Assembly: GCA_013299115.1 (NCBI GenBank)
Contig: JAAFKA010000002.1
Span: forward strand, 62,001-126,000
Direction of reading: 5' to 3'
DNA length: 64,000 nt
DNA from: Cytophagales bacterium
GTDB taxonomy: Bacteria > Bacteroidota > Bacteroidia > Cytophagales > Thermoflexibacteraceae
Each line of letters opens with the position of its first letter. Position 1 is the first letter of the stretch. Shown here in pieces: positions 49,903-58,826 of the stretch. The notes beneath the pieces were generated by a model. It made no database searches. It had not been told where the DNA came from and saw only the letters and a list, made by a program, of their open reading frames with translations. The position numbers and the translations under genes are program-made.

Positions 49903-50892
49903 TTAAAATCTAAGTCCAATTACCAATACATCATCAGTTTGGTGAATTTTTTTATTGGTAATGTCCACCCAATCATCAAAAGTTTTTTGCAATACTTTGT
50001 GTTGCTCTTCCATTGGCTTTGTGTGCATATCATAGAGCATATTGCGGAAGTTTTTAATCATAAATTTGCGTCCTTCCACCCCAAATTGGTCTTGATAGCC
50101 ATCTGAAAATAAGTACAAAGTAGTGGGCGTAGTCAAACGAAAACGGTGAAACGTAAAAGAAGCATCGCCATTGGTTGAGCCACCAATACCAAATTTATCA
50201 CCTTTTATTTCTATACAAGTAGGTTCGTGGCGGTGCTGTACTATCCGCGTTTCGTTTTCACTATTGACCAACTCGAAAATAGGCTGCACTAAAAAAATTG
50301 GATTTTTGGCTGCTGCCACTTCCACCACTTTTGCCACTGTATCAATGATGGCAAGGGACATATCCATACCATCTTGATTATCAGTATCTTGCTGGCGTAA
50401 GGCACGCATAATACCTTGATTCAGGTAGTACAAAATTTCGTCTGCCTGCAAAATATTTCGGTAAACAATGAGGTCGTCTAAAAGATTCTGCCCTAACATA
50501 CTCATAAAAGCACCTGGTACGCCATGCCCTGTGCAATCTACGGCAGCAATTACTATTTTTTGATTGCCACCAACCTGTGTCTTGTGTGGTTCTATGCGTT
50601 GACACCAATAAAAATCACCACTTACGATGTCGCGTGGGCGAAAAAACACAAAGAAGTCTTGTAGAATACTTTGCATATATTCTATTTTGGGTAACATCGC
50701 CTCCTGTATGCGTTTGGCGTATGTAATACTTGCAGTCAGATTTTGGTTGATATGTCTGGCAAGTTGCAAAGTTTCGTCTAATTCATTTTCTATGACTGTG
50801 CTGTGTTCCAATACGTTTTCGTATAGTAAACGCAACTCCTCATACGCATCTTTGAGTTCGTCATGCGAAAGTGCTGAAATGTCTTCCTGCAT
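49903..50892 (-). CDS. Cytoplasmic SpoIIE (PP2C) phosphatase
   Basis: The 329-residue protein has a coiled-coil N-terminus (about 1-60, KDAYEELRLLYENVLE) and a SpoIIE domain (about 60-329) with GDFYWCQ, DCTGHGVPGAFMSMLG, GMDMSLA, DGYQDQFG and DDVLVIGL. It has no membrane helix or sensor domain, in contrast to the other three SpoIIE proteins of the window. It is in an operon with a STAS-like (50956-51300) and an HATPase-like protein (51397-51975). By analogy with RsbU/SiaA it should dephosphorylate the STAS-like protein; that is inference. Confidence 0.88.
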   Translation of the reverse strand: MQEDISALSHDELKDAYEELRLLYENVLEHSTVIENELDETLQLARHINQNLTASITYAKRIQEAMLPKIEYMQSILQDFFVFFRPRDIVSGDFYWCQRIEPHKTQVGGNQKIVIAAVDCTGHGVPGAFMSMLGQNLLDDLIVYRNILQADEILYYLNQGIMRALRQQDTDNQDGMDMSLAIIDTVAKVVEVAAAKNPIFLVQPIFELVNSENETRIVQHRHEPTCIEIKGDKFGIGGSTNGDASFTFHRFRLTTPTTLYLFSDGYQDQFGVEGRKFMIKNFRNMLYDMHTKPMEEQHKVLQKTFDDWVDITNKKIHQTDDVLVIGLRF

Positions 50893-50955
50893 TTTTTATA
50901 AAAAATAAACACAACAGCAGTTAGGCTACTTGCCCAACAGCAATGGTCGTTTAGG

Positions 50956-51300
50956 TTAGTCAATTTGTACTTTTGCGTCTGCCCAAAGCTTAGTAAAATT
51001 CTTGAGTGATTTGTCTTGCCATGCGTAGTCAGTAGTACCCAAAAACAACAAAGAGGGCGTAAGTTTCTTTTTAAGATGCAAGATACACATACTCAATGTG
51101 GTAATACCCGAACTATTAAGGAAACTAAGTGTACGCATATCTATCGTCAATTTGGAAGGAGATTTTTCGGCACATTCCATAATAAATAGACTTACCTTAT
51201 CATATTCCATCAAGTTAGCCAACCGCATAGACCCCTCCATGACTAAAAGAGACTCAGATTCTTTAAATGTAAGTTTTGATTCGCCTGCAATAAGTTCCAT
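50956..51300 (-). CDS. STAS-like switch protein (slr1659-like)
   Basis: The 114-residue protein from ATG 51300 has the compact beta-alpha layout of an anti-anti-sigma (STAS) domain: SKLTIDMRTLSFLNSSGITT places the candidate phosphoserine at Ser63 or Ser64. It has the flavour of the slr1659 superfamily regulators found beside HATPase proteins in cyanobacteria and other bacteria. The in-frame extension to 51345 is ignored because family members begin near MELIAG. It lies 63 bases from the SpoIIE gene and 96 bases from the HATPase-like gene, so it is likely one operon with both. Confidence 0.75.
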   Translation of the reverse strand: MELIAGESKLTFKESESLLVMEGSMRLANLMEYDKVSLFIMECAEKSPSKLTIDMRTLSFLNSSGITTLSMCILHLKKKLTPSLLFLGTTDYAWQDKSLKNFTKLWADAKVQID

Positions 51301-51396
51301 TATAAATAAAGTTTTGGAATGAAAGTAAAGATAAATAATACACACAAAGTAGCTATTCGGCTACCCAGAGGGCAAAAAACAAGCTATGCGTTTCAC

Positions 51397-51975
51397 TTAA
51401 AACATCATCTGACCTTTAAGCACAGACTCACGCAAGAAGTAATAGGCTTGCACACAAACTTGATAACTTCCATCTTCAGAAGACGATAATTTCACACCTA
51501 CTTTTACAGGGAAATCTTTGAGCAACATCAACAACCCAATGCCAGAGTCTTTATCCGCAGACGATTTTTCCATCATCCGTTTCATATAGAGGTCGTCTAA
51601 ATTATAGTCTGAGTCTAAGAGTTTACCCATACTCTTTTTGAGTGCCTCAAAATTCTTTTGGTTGCACACATTTTGTACTTGCATTTTAAGAATTGTATTA
51701 TACATTTTGACCTCGATATAAATATCGGAGTCACGTTTTGTAGAATACTTGGCAGCATTTTCAATTAATTCGTTGAAAATGGTCGAGATTAGATTTTCGT
51801 CTAAAGCATCTACGTTGTAAGGATTTCTATAGAAATTTGCCACAAAATTGGACAAAGAACCACAACGCCTCCAATACGTTACCATATCTATCGGTTTTAC
51901 AATAAGTTGTAAAAACCCTTCGGCAGGTAGAGTTTCCGCAATAGCGTCATAATCTCCTATTACAATATCTTCCAT
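51397..51975 (-). CDS. HATPase-like switch kinase (slr1658-like)
   Basis: The 192-residue protein carries an N-box FNELIENAAKYSTK (Asn and Glu, about residues 70-75) and a G-like motif DSGIGLLMLLKDF, the kinase fold used by anti-sigma factors and SiaB. By analogy it phosphorylates the STAS-like protein encoded next to it, forming a partner switch. The resemblance to slr1658-type regulators is moderate. There is no sigma factor gene near, so its downstream target is not evident. It is the third gene of the operon that starts at 55136. Confidence 0.78.
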   Translation of the reverse strand: MEDIVIGDYDAIAETLPAEGFLQLIVKPIDMVTYWRRCGSLSNFVANFYRNPYNVDALDENLISTIFNELIENAAKYSTKRDSDIYIEVKMYNTILKMQVQNVCNQKNFEALKKSMGKLLDSDYNLDDLYMKRMMEKSSADKDSGIGLLMLLKDFPVKVGVKLSSSEDGSYQVCVQAYYFLRESVLKGQMMF

Positions 51976-52083
51976 GAGATTAGAATATTAGTGAAATTAG
52001 TTAATCAATGTAAAAAGAGTGAACTAAGAAGTAATGCAAAGTTGCGGTTTTATAACCTATTTTGCAACCTTCTTTGAAAATTA

Positions 52084-53535
52084 TTATAAAGGTTTACGAA
52101 AAACCTGACTTTGTACTTGAATAGAAATTTTGCACAAGGTTCGCAAGTACCAATCATCTGCCTTTTCAAAATAAGAAACCATATCGGGACGTTGGCTAAT
52201 AAAAGCAAACATTGCCCACATAGTTATCCTTCCTAAGTGCAATTTATAGCCTTCTTGCGTTGTTTTGCCTTCTTCGCCTTGATTATCTACGGTTACAGCA
52301 AAGGACTGTTCGAGTGCCAAATCGTAAATTTTGGCTAAGGCAGGCAAGTGGTTCATAATGTCCCGTTTGCCTTCATACACTTGCTTGTGCTTATGCACCA
52401 TGCGTTTAATCACTGGTGGACCATCAAAAGTATCGTCATTGACATCTACCACATACAATATGCCGTTTGGTTTTAGCACTCGATAAATTTCTTTCAGGGC
52501 TGCCTCTGGATTAGTCAAGTGAATAAACACAAAACTTGTATGGATTACATCAAAACTTGCATCAGGATAAGGCATTTCATAGACATTGCCCTGTTTCCAA
52601 TCGGTGGTGCGAAATGAAAACTTAGCATAAGACACCATTTCAGGTGAAAGGTCTAAACCCGAAAGTTGATAATCCGCCAATTTAGGGTGCTTGCTCAACA
52701 ACGAAAGATACACACCAGGTCCGCAGCCAATGTCTAATAATTTAGCAGGGGCTGTGGGCAATTCTATTTCGTCTATAATATTTACCTGTGTACTATGCAC
52801 CAACCTTGCCTGTGCCGACAAACGTGGCAACTCATCTTTGAATGACAAGGGTTTCAAATACAAGTTTTCGTTTGTATTTTTGCTACGCAACCCTTTGAGT
52901 TCAGGGTGATTGTCCAGAAAACGGTTTAAAGAAGGTGGCTCTACTTGCAAAAATGCCGAAATAACCTCTACATCACCTTTGGCTTTGTTATAAATCCGTT
53001 TTAACCTCTCCCCCTCCCCTATCAAAACTTTGATATTGCCGTTTGGCGACTCTACTTCGTGGTGTGGCTCAAAACCAAAACCTCGTTGATAAATAGGTGC
53101 TAATTTTTGGTGAACTCCCATTAAACCTATGAAAAAGTACGAAAAACCAATAGATTCATACACACCTTTCCAAATAAGCAAGCCCATGAGTTCTGATATT
53201 CTCAAATCTCTGTAAGCTGGCAAGGTAACACGCCTTGCAAACTGCACAATAAGATGCTCGGCTGGCGGTAGTTGCAACTGCTCAAAAACGGCATCATCGG
53301 GCTTGGCAAAGTAAGCACAAATGGCTGCAATGGGCTGGTTGTCGTGAAAAGCCAATAAATGTAACCCTGTTTCGTCTTTTGCAGATTTCAGCACAAAGTC
53401 GTCAAAACCTTGTCCCTCCACAAAAACTGCTTTCCGAAGGGCATAAATTTGCTCGGCATAGTCCTTAAAATCCACCCAACGGAGTTCTAAATTTTTCATC
53501 TGCGAAATTGCTTCGGCAGTTACTGTCTGTTGCAT
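52084..53535 (-). CDS. Fusion of a GNAT/FeeM-like acyltransferase to an SAM methyltransferase
   Basis: The 483-residue protein combines an N-terminal acyltransferase-like domain (about 10-170, LRWVDFKDYAEQIYALRKAV, and the conserved QFARRVTLPAYRDLRISELM) and a class I methyltransferase domain (about 230-400) with motif I LLDIGCGPGVY, LSGLDLSPEMV, FDVIHTSFVFIHL and NGILYVVDV. A helical tail follows. The acyl part resembles FeeM-type N-acyl amino acid synthases and other NAT-like folds. A modified small molecule is a possible product, but neither substrate can be named. It lies inside the SpoIIE/HATPase/STAS operon, so the switch may control it, or the enzyme may feed it. Confidence 0.85.
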   Translation of the reverse strand: MQQTVTAEAISQMKNLELRWVDFKDYAEQIYALRKAVFVEGQGFDDFVLKSAKDETGLHLLAFHDNQPIAAICAYFAKPDDAVFEQLQLPPAEHLIVQFARRVTLPAYRDLRISELMGLLIWKGVYESIGFSYFFIGLMGVHQKLAPIYQRGFGFEPHHEVESPNGNIKVLIGEGERLKRIYNKAKGDVEVISAFLQVEPPSLNRFLDNHPELKGLRSKNTNENLYLKPLSFKDELPRLSAQARLVHSTQVNIIDEIELPTAPAKLLDIGCGPGVYLSLLSKHPKLADYQLSGLDLSPEMVSYAKFSFRTTDWKQGNVYEMPYPDASFDVIHTSFVFIHLTNPEAALKEIYRVLKPNGILYVVDVNDDTFDGPPVIKRMVHKHKQVYEGKRDIMNHLPALAKIYDLALEQSFAVTVDNQGEEGKTTQEGYKLHLGRITMWAMFAFISQRPDMVSYFEKADDWYLRTLCKISIQVQSQVFRKPL

Positions 53536-53573
53536 AGCTTGTGTGAGTTAGTGTATGAGAGTGTTTAATCGTT

Positions 53574-55136
53574 TTAATTGCTCTGCCTTTTGACTACTAC
53601 CAACGAAATATCATCGAGTAATTGTTTTTTGCCAATAAAAGCATAAATTTCTTTTGTTATTTCATTCACAATTTCTTTGCTACTTTTATCCCTGTTTTTT
53701 TCCAATACTTTCATCATTCTATCTATCCCAAACAGTTGTTGTTTTTCATTTTCGGCTTCGGTAGCCCCATCTGTATAGAGGAGCATAATGTCGCCTTTGT
53801 TAAAATCAAACGAGGTTTCCTCTACAAAATCCTCAAAAGAGTCGTTAGTCAAGCCCACATACATACCCAAATCTAAGGTATCTATCTGTATGGCGTGTTG
53901 GGCATCTCTGCGGAGCAAAACCACACTTTCGTGCTGCCCAGTAATTCGCACTTTGCCTTCCTCATAGTGCAGCAAAGATAAGGTAAGATTTCGTCTGTCA
54001 TTCATACGGTCTTGTATATTTCTATACAAAATCATATTGATTTGATTCAAAGCATCTTGCAATTTGATATGTCCGCCATCGAGTAAAGAACGAATGGCTG
54101 ATTGGGTCATGAGCATCACAATACCCGACTGCAAACCGTGGTCGGTAACGTCGCCTATACCAAAATAGGTGCTGCCATCAGGTTGGGGCAATACTTCATA
54201 AAAATCTCCACCTACTTCGGTAGCTGTATCCATTCGAGCAGCTACTTCTAAGTCTTGGCACTTGTCAAAATCTCCCTGAAAAGGCAATATCATGGTTTGG
54301 ATTTGACGAGCCACGTCTAATTCCATGCCCATACGCATATTTTCACGTTCTAATTGGCTTTTTTGCTCACTGGCTATTTGTATTTTGGAGATAACTACGG
54401 GTATCACTTTAAGTATTTGTCCTATCATACCACCTTCAAAATAAGTGGGCAAAAAAGTAAGCAACAAGAAAATAAACCAAACTGCCACATATAAGCTGGC
54501 AGGTAAGGGCGTAATTTTTTCTTGTTTGGTTATCTCAAATCTTTTCAAGGCTTCGGGGTCTTGGGCTTTGAGTTTTGCCTCATAGTCCACCACTTCCTGC
54601 TTAGTCATGAGGTGATACTCAAAATCTGTTCCTCTGTTATGAAAAGCTAAATACAAGCTAATCAAGCAGATAGCAAACCAAACAACGGCAGCAGTTCGGT
54701 TAAGCACTGTACCTGTAATGAAAATAATAACAGCACTAAACGCAAAATCCTCTAATAAACTGGTCGCCGTATTGATATTGTTATGCACTACGGACAAAGC
54801 CATAAGTTGCAAGAAAATAACCGTAACCCAAGCTGTTAAGTCGTTGAATAACTTGTTGCCTTGACTATCAGAGAATAATACTTTTAAGTTATATATAGCA
54901 GACCCTCCGTTGATAAGCACCAACAAGGGCAAAATAATAAAATCTCGAGCAGGGTCAGGCAACTTACCAAATTGGATTAACTGAATAGCCCAATGTAAAC
55001 TTGCCACAAACACAAAAGTTAAGTTAATAGCTATCAGAATCTTCCGCTTAGTATTTTTAGAAGGTTGCGAAAGCAACTCTCCAGCTTCACTCAACACATC
55101 TTTTTTAGGGGAAGTATCTGTATGATTAGTTAGCAT
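53574..55136 (-). CDS. Membrane-bound SpoIIE (PP2C) phosphatase
   Basis: The 520-residue protein has six membrane helices in its first 265 residues (starting about 33-55, AINLTFVFVASLHW), a linker coiled coil, and a SpoIIE phosphatase (about 275-520) with GGDFYEVLPQPDGS, GDVTDHGLQSGIVMLM, DDISLVVV and DGATEAE. The GDVTDHGLQSG form is like that of SiaA-type and cyanobacterial SpoIIE proteins and differs from the DCTGHGVPGAF form of the other three. It is the first gene of the operon that runs to PBP1A at 47463. An inverted repeat at 55187-55221 lies before it. Confidence 0.88.
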   Translation of the reverse strand: MLTNHTDTSPKKDVLSEAGELLSQPSKNTKRKILIAINLTFVFVASLHWAIQLIQFGKLPDPARDFIILPLLVLINGGSAIYNLKVLFSDSQGNKLFNDLTAWVTVIFLQLMALSVVHNNINTATSLLEDFAFSAVIIFITGTVLNRTAAVVWFAICLISLYLAFHNRGTDFEYHLMTKQEVVDYEAKLKAQDPEALKRFEITKQEKITPLPASLYVAVWFIFLLLTFLPTYFEGGMIGQILKVIPVVISKIQIASEQKSQLERENMRMGMELDVARQIQTMILPFQGDFDKCQDLEVAARMDTATEVGGDFYEVLPQPDGSTYFGIGDVTDHGLQSGIVMLMTQSAIRSLLDGGHIKLQDALNQINMILYRNIQDRMNDRRNLTLSLLHYEEGKVRITGQHESVVLLRRDAQHAIQIDTLDLGMYVGLTNDSFEDFVEETSFDFNKGDIMLLYTDGATEAENEKQQLFGIDRMMKVLEKNRDKSSKEIVNEITKEIYAFIGKKQLLDDISLVVVKRQSN

Positions 55137-55186
55137 ATTGTATCAAAATTCAAAACACAGTAAGTTGTATTAAAAACTTTAAAGAA

Positions 55187-55221
55187 TACTTTGCAAGTAT
55201 CAATAAAGCATTTGCAAAGTA
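55187..55221. promoter_or_regulatory. Inverted repeat before the partner-switch operon
   Basis: TACTTTGCA (55187-55195) and TGCAAAGTA (55213-55221) are exact reverse complements with a 17-base centre, about 50 bases before the start of the SpoIIE gene on the minus strand. The boxes resemble the TAnnTTTGC promoter motif with one base missing. It could be an operator or an imperfect promoter. Confidence 0.45.
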
Positions 55222-55313
55222 ATAAATTTTTTGCGTTGTAAGTAAGTGCAAAAAAATCTGTTAAGCAAATTATTTTAGGAAAATAAAAAAACAACAATAA
55301 AAAGGCATTTCTT

Positions 55314-55346
55314 AAAGATGACATCTTTTCAAGAGATGTCATCTTT
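55314..55346. terminator. GATGACATCT hairpin in a divergent gap
   Basis: AAAGATGACATCT (55314-55326) pairs with AGATGTCATCTTT (55334-55346) around TTTCAAG. It is related in sequence to the inner hairpin at 25542-25573. It lies between the divergent SpoIIE and cNMP-binding genes, so a terminator role is not obvious. The 332-base gap is otherwise AT-rich with no clear site. Confidence 0.5.
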
Positions 55347-55468
55347 CACAAATTCCTTTGAAAGAGAATAAATAATTTTCTTTTTCACAAACAACTTGCT
55401 AATTTTTTTTTACCTTGCTGTGCTAAAACATCATTCATTACAATAGTGCAAAAATAGTACAAACAACT

Positions 55469-56863
55469 ATGACCAATCTCCATTTAATTAATTCTCTCAA
55501 AAAGTCTGTTTTGTTTCAGGCATTGCCCCAAAAGGCCTTAGAAGATATAGCCTCACAGGTTAAATTTAGGCAATTTTTTAAGGAGGAAACCGTCGTGTGG
55601 CAGGGCAAACCCAGCGACAGCCTGTATTTAATCGTCAATGGCATCGTAGCCGTACAACGTGCTTTGCCCAACGGACAAAACCACACCTTAGCTTATTTAA
55701 TGTCGGGCAATACTTTTGGCGAAGTGGGCATTTTGGAAAATCAGGCAAGGTCGGCTAATATTGTGGCAATGAGTGAGGTGGATACCTTAGTCATCAGGCG
55801 AAATGATTTTTTGGATATGCTCCACGAATACCCCACTTTGACTATTGAATTGGCTAAAATGCTTGCCAAATATTTGTCCGAATCTAACCGCAGGGCAGCA
55901 AGGGGAAATAAAAATGCCAAATTGATTTTGCTTTTTAATATGGCAAAAGGAGCAAGTGCCACCAGCACAGGTTGTTTTTTGGCTAAGGTCTTAGTAGAAA
56001 AAACCAAACAACGCACCTTGTTTATGGAATACCCTAATCCCCAACAAATTATAACGGATATGGGGATTAACAAAAGAACAAAAATCTACAATCACGAAGA
56101 AGGTTTTGATGTCTTGGCTTCGCTTGACGAAAACACGCACCTGCCCCATCAGGCTCGTATGACCTTGCTTTTTGACAATATTTTGAAAGAATACGAAAAT
56201 GTGATAATCACTTTGCCCGCATTGATAGACGAAAGTATAGCTTCTATTTTAGATGATGCCAACCAAATTATTTTGCTTTCGCCACCTCTCAAAGAAATGT
56301 GGCAGACCATAGAGGAGTTTAAAAAACAACTCAAAAAACATATTCGCCCAGAGGAAGCCCTACTTTTTGCCATTGCCAACCGCAACAAAGAGGACTACAA
56401 AGACCTCAAAATAGACGAGCCTTACGACTACGAAATTCCGTATATAGAACACTTCCCCTCCTTGCGAATTGCTGATGTGGCACAGTTTAGAGTGCCGTTG
56501 GAAATATTTCCTTTGCTCGATACTTTTGTAGATAGATTGGACAGAACCAACCAAATTGGTGTGTTTATCCCAACTACTTTGGACGTAAACCAAAAAATAG
56601 ACACTTCGGCTTATGTGCAGCAAACCCTCAACTTCTTAGCCGAAAGGTTTGGCGGGGCTACCAGCAAAGAAGTAAGTGGCGTGTGGAACAGCGACAAGGC
56701 AGGTTTGGTAGGCGAAAAGGTCTTTGTCGTACACACTTACGTTACGCCAAGTGCCTTGAATCAATACCTCGACGAAGTAATAGAATATGTAAAAGAACTC
56801 AAAATAGAGTTGAAACAGGAGGCTATGGCGTTGGAGGTGAATAGAAAATTGACGTTGATATAA
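55469..56863 (+). CDS. Cyclic-nucleotide-binding protein with a CpaE/MinD-like domain
   Basis: The 464-residue protein has a cNMP-binding domain at 1-140 (VWQGKPSDSLYLIVNGIVAV, GNTFGEVGILENQARSA) and, from about 155, a MinD/CpaE-like fold: AKLILLFNMAKGASATST occupies the place of the Walker A loop but lacks the Lys-Gly-Gly-Lys pattern, followed by LFMEYPNPQQIITDMGI and VIITLPALIDESIASI. It may therefore bind without hydrolysing ATP, or bind a partner. CpaE-type proteins place pili machinery, but no pilus genes lie nearby. It stands alone in the + strand between two divergent and co-directional units. Confidence 0.7.
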   Translation: MTNLHLINSLKKSVLFQALPQKALEDIASQVKFRQFFKEETVVWQGKPSDSLYLIVNGIVAVQRALPNGQNHTLAYLMSGNTFGEVGILENQARSANIVAMSEVDTLVIRRNDFLDMLHEYPTLTIELAKMLAKYLSESNRRAARGNKNAKLILLFNMAKGASATSTGCFLAKVLVEKTKQRTLFMEYPNPQQIITDMGINKRTKIYNHEEGFDVLASLDENTHLPHQARMTLLFDNILKEYENVIITLPALIDESIASILDDANQIILLSPPLKEMWQTIEEFKKQLKKHIRPEEALLFAIANRNKEDYKDLKIDEPYDYEIPYIEHFPSLRIADVAQFRVPLEIFPLLDTFVDRLDRTNQIGVFIPTTLDVNQKIDTSAYVQQTLNFLAERFGGATSKEVSGVWNSDKAGLVGEKVFVVHTYVTPSALNQYLDEVIEYVKELKIELKQEAMALEVNRKLTLI

Positions 56864-56901
56864 GTGAAACTTTTGTAACTCCTCGCCTATTTTCTAACCT
56901 T

Positions 56902-56940
56902 GCAAAGCTATGTTTTTTCACAAAAAAATAGTAGCTTTGC
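56902..56940. promoter_or_regulatory. Inverted repeat overlapping a -7 promoter box
   Basis: GCAAAGCTA (56902-56910) and TAGCTTTGC (56932-56940) are exact reverse complements with a 21-base centre. The right arm is TAnnTTTGC, the -7 box of the gene at 56956, whose start lies 16 bases downstream. The left arm is the same box facing the other way. It could be an operator covering the promoter. Confidence 0.5.
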
Positions 56941-56955
56941 TAAAACAAAACTGCT

Positions 56956-57612
56956 ATGCAAACGACAACATTTAAAAGCTGGACAAGAGATAAACTTTTA
57001 GAAGCCTTTGGCTTAAAAAGAATACCCAAAAACCCTATTTTACAGACGTGGTTATCGAGTCAGCAAGATATTACAGATTTTGAAAAGCAGAGTCTATTAT
57101 TCGACTTAGAAAAAGTTTTGCTTTATATTGACTTTTGGAATGAGGAAGAAGTCAAAATCAAAATCATTGGTACGATTGTTCGACTCATCAGTTACGACAC
57201 CCAGACTTTATCGGCTTTTGCAGACCGAAATTTAATCGGAGTAGTAGATGGTATTACTTTAACAGGAGAACCAGACCTGATGGTGGCAAGAGGTAAGCAA
57301 GAGGCAAAAACTCCTTTTTTCTTTATTCACGAGTATAAAAAAGAATTGGACAACAACAGCCCCGACCCCGCTGCACAGCTTTTAGCTGCTATGTTAGTTG
57401 CCTATGAAAATAATTTGCAAGAGCCAAAACTCAAAGAAAAACCTATTTATGGGGCTTATGTGGTGGGCAGGCAATGGTTTTTTGTCATTTTGCAAGGTAG
57501 AGAATATGCTATTAGCGACTCTTATACAGCCACCAAAGAAGATGACCTCTTAGACATTTTCCGTATTTTGAAAGCAAATAGACAACTGATTAGGGAGATT
57601 TGGGGAGAATAG
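56956..57612 (+). CDS. PD-(D/E)XK-like protein, 218 residues
   Basis: The protein has GEPDLMVARGKQEAKTPFFF followed by IHEYKKE, which fits an Asp...Glu-x-Lys nuclease core at about residues 105-130, with the remainder helical: FEKQSLLFDLEKVLLYIDFWNEEEVKIKIIG and AAQLLAAMLVAYENN. No other domain is visible. I do not recognise a closer family. Many Bacteroidota proteins of this size and type are genome-variable and of unknown function. The start follows a promoter box by 15 bases, and gcvT begins 44 bases downstream. Confidence 0.65.
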   Translation: MQTTTFKSWTRDKLLEAFGLKRIPKNPILQTWLSSQQDITDFEKQSLLFDLEKVLLYIDFWNEEEVKIKIIGTIVRLISYDTQTLSAFADRNLIGVVDGITLTGEPDLMVARGKQEAKTPFFFIHEYKKELDNNSPDPAAQLLAAMLVAYENNLQEPKLKEKPIYGAYVVGRQWFFVILQGREYAISDSYTATKEDDLLDIFRILKANRQLIREIWGE

Positions 57613-57656
57613 ATTGAAAAAAATTATCACACATAAAACCAAACATCGCATTGCTA

Positions 57657-58778
57657 ATGGAAACAAATCCAGAAATCGTAAAATTAGTACCTCTCAATGA
57701 CCTTCACATTAGTTTGGGGGCAAAGATGGTTCCCTTTGCAGGTTATAATATGCCTGTCCGTTACAGTTCAGATTTAGACGAGCATCACACAGTTCGCAAT
57801 GGCGTGGGTGTGTTTGACGTGTCGCACATGGGCGAATTTATGCTAAGAGGCAAAAAAGCCTTAGACCTTATCCAAAAAGTTACGACCAATGATGCATCGT
57901 TGCTCACCAACGGCAAAGCCCAATATTCTTGTCTGCCCAACGAAACAGGGGGCATTGTAGATGATTTGTTGGTTTACAAAATCAAAGACGAGGAATATTT
58001 ATTGGTGGTCAATGCTTCCAATATAGAAAAAGACTGGAATCATATCAAAAAGTACAATACGTTTGGCGTAGATATGCAAAATATTTCAGACGAAATGTGC
58101 CTTTTTGCTGTGCAGGGGCCTATGGCAGCAGGTGCTTTGCAAAGCCTGACTGATATAGACCTCGCAAAAATGGAATATTACACCTTCCAAATTGGTCGGT
58201 TTGCAGGGGCAAACAATGTCATTATCTCTGCCACAGGCTATACAGGGGCTGGCGGTTTTGAGATTTATGTAAACAAAGCCCAAGCCGAACAGGTTTGGAA
58301 AGAAATTTTTAGAGTGGGCAAAGCGTGGAATATCAAGCCCATAGGCTTAGGGGCAAGAGATACTTTGCGTTTGGAAATGGGCTTTTGCTTATACGGCAAC
58401 GACATAGACGACACCACTTCGCCAATAGAAGCTGGTTTGGGCTGGATAACCAAATTTACCAAAGACTTTGTTAATTCGGCTGCCATAAAAGCCCATAGAG
58501 AGCAAGGCGTAGCCCGCCGTTTGGTGGCTTTCGAAATGACTGAAAGAGGTATTCCACGTTCAGGTTATGATATTTGCAATGAGGAGGGCGAAGTAGTTGG
58601 TAAAGTTACCTCTGGCACGCAGTCGCCTACGTTGGGCAAAGGCATCGGTTTGGGCTATGTAAAAACGCCTTACAGCCGACCTGAAAGCAAACTAATTATT
58701 CCTATTCGCAAACTCGATTGCAAAGCAAGAGTGGTGAAATTGCCTTTTTTCAAAAAAAGTAGCAATATGGTGGATTAA
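57657..58778 (+). CDS. gcvT: Aminomethyltransferase of the glycine cleavage system (T protein)
   Basis: GcvT transfers the methylene group from aminomethyl-lipoate on the H protein to tetrahydrofolate, releasing ammonia. The 373-residue protein has the folate-binding GcvT domain with AGYNMPVRYSSD, GVFDVSHMGE and the conserved Asp region, LGLGWITKFTKDFVNS and the C-terminal GCV_T_C barrel with VTSGTQSPTLGKGIGLGYV. ATG 57657 lies two codons after an alternative TTG and is preferred. The other gcv genes are not in the window. It stands 44 bases after the PD-(D/E)XK-like gene. Confidence 0.95.
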   Translation: METNPEIVKLVPLNDLHISLGAKMVPFAGYNMPVRYSSDLDEHHTVRNGVGVFDVSHMGEFMLRGKKALDLIQKVTTNDASLLTNGKAQYSCLPNETGGIVDDLLVYKIKDEEYLLVVNASNIEKDWNHIKKYNTFGVDMQNISDEMCLFAVQGPMAAGALQSLTDIDLAKMEYYTFQIGRFAGANNVIISATGYTGAGGFEIYVNKAQAEQVWKEIFRVGKAWNIKPIGLGARDTLRLEMGFCLYGNDIDDTTSPIEAGLGWITKFTKDFVNSAAIKAHREQGVARRLVAFEMTERGIPRSGYDICNEEGEVVGKVTSGTQSPTLGKGIGLGYVKTPYSRPESKLIIPIRKLDCKARVVKLPFFKKSSNMVD

Positions 58779-58826
58779 GTTAATTTTTAATGTTGAACAT
58801 TCTGTTTTGAACATCATTGTAAGGAG

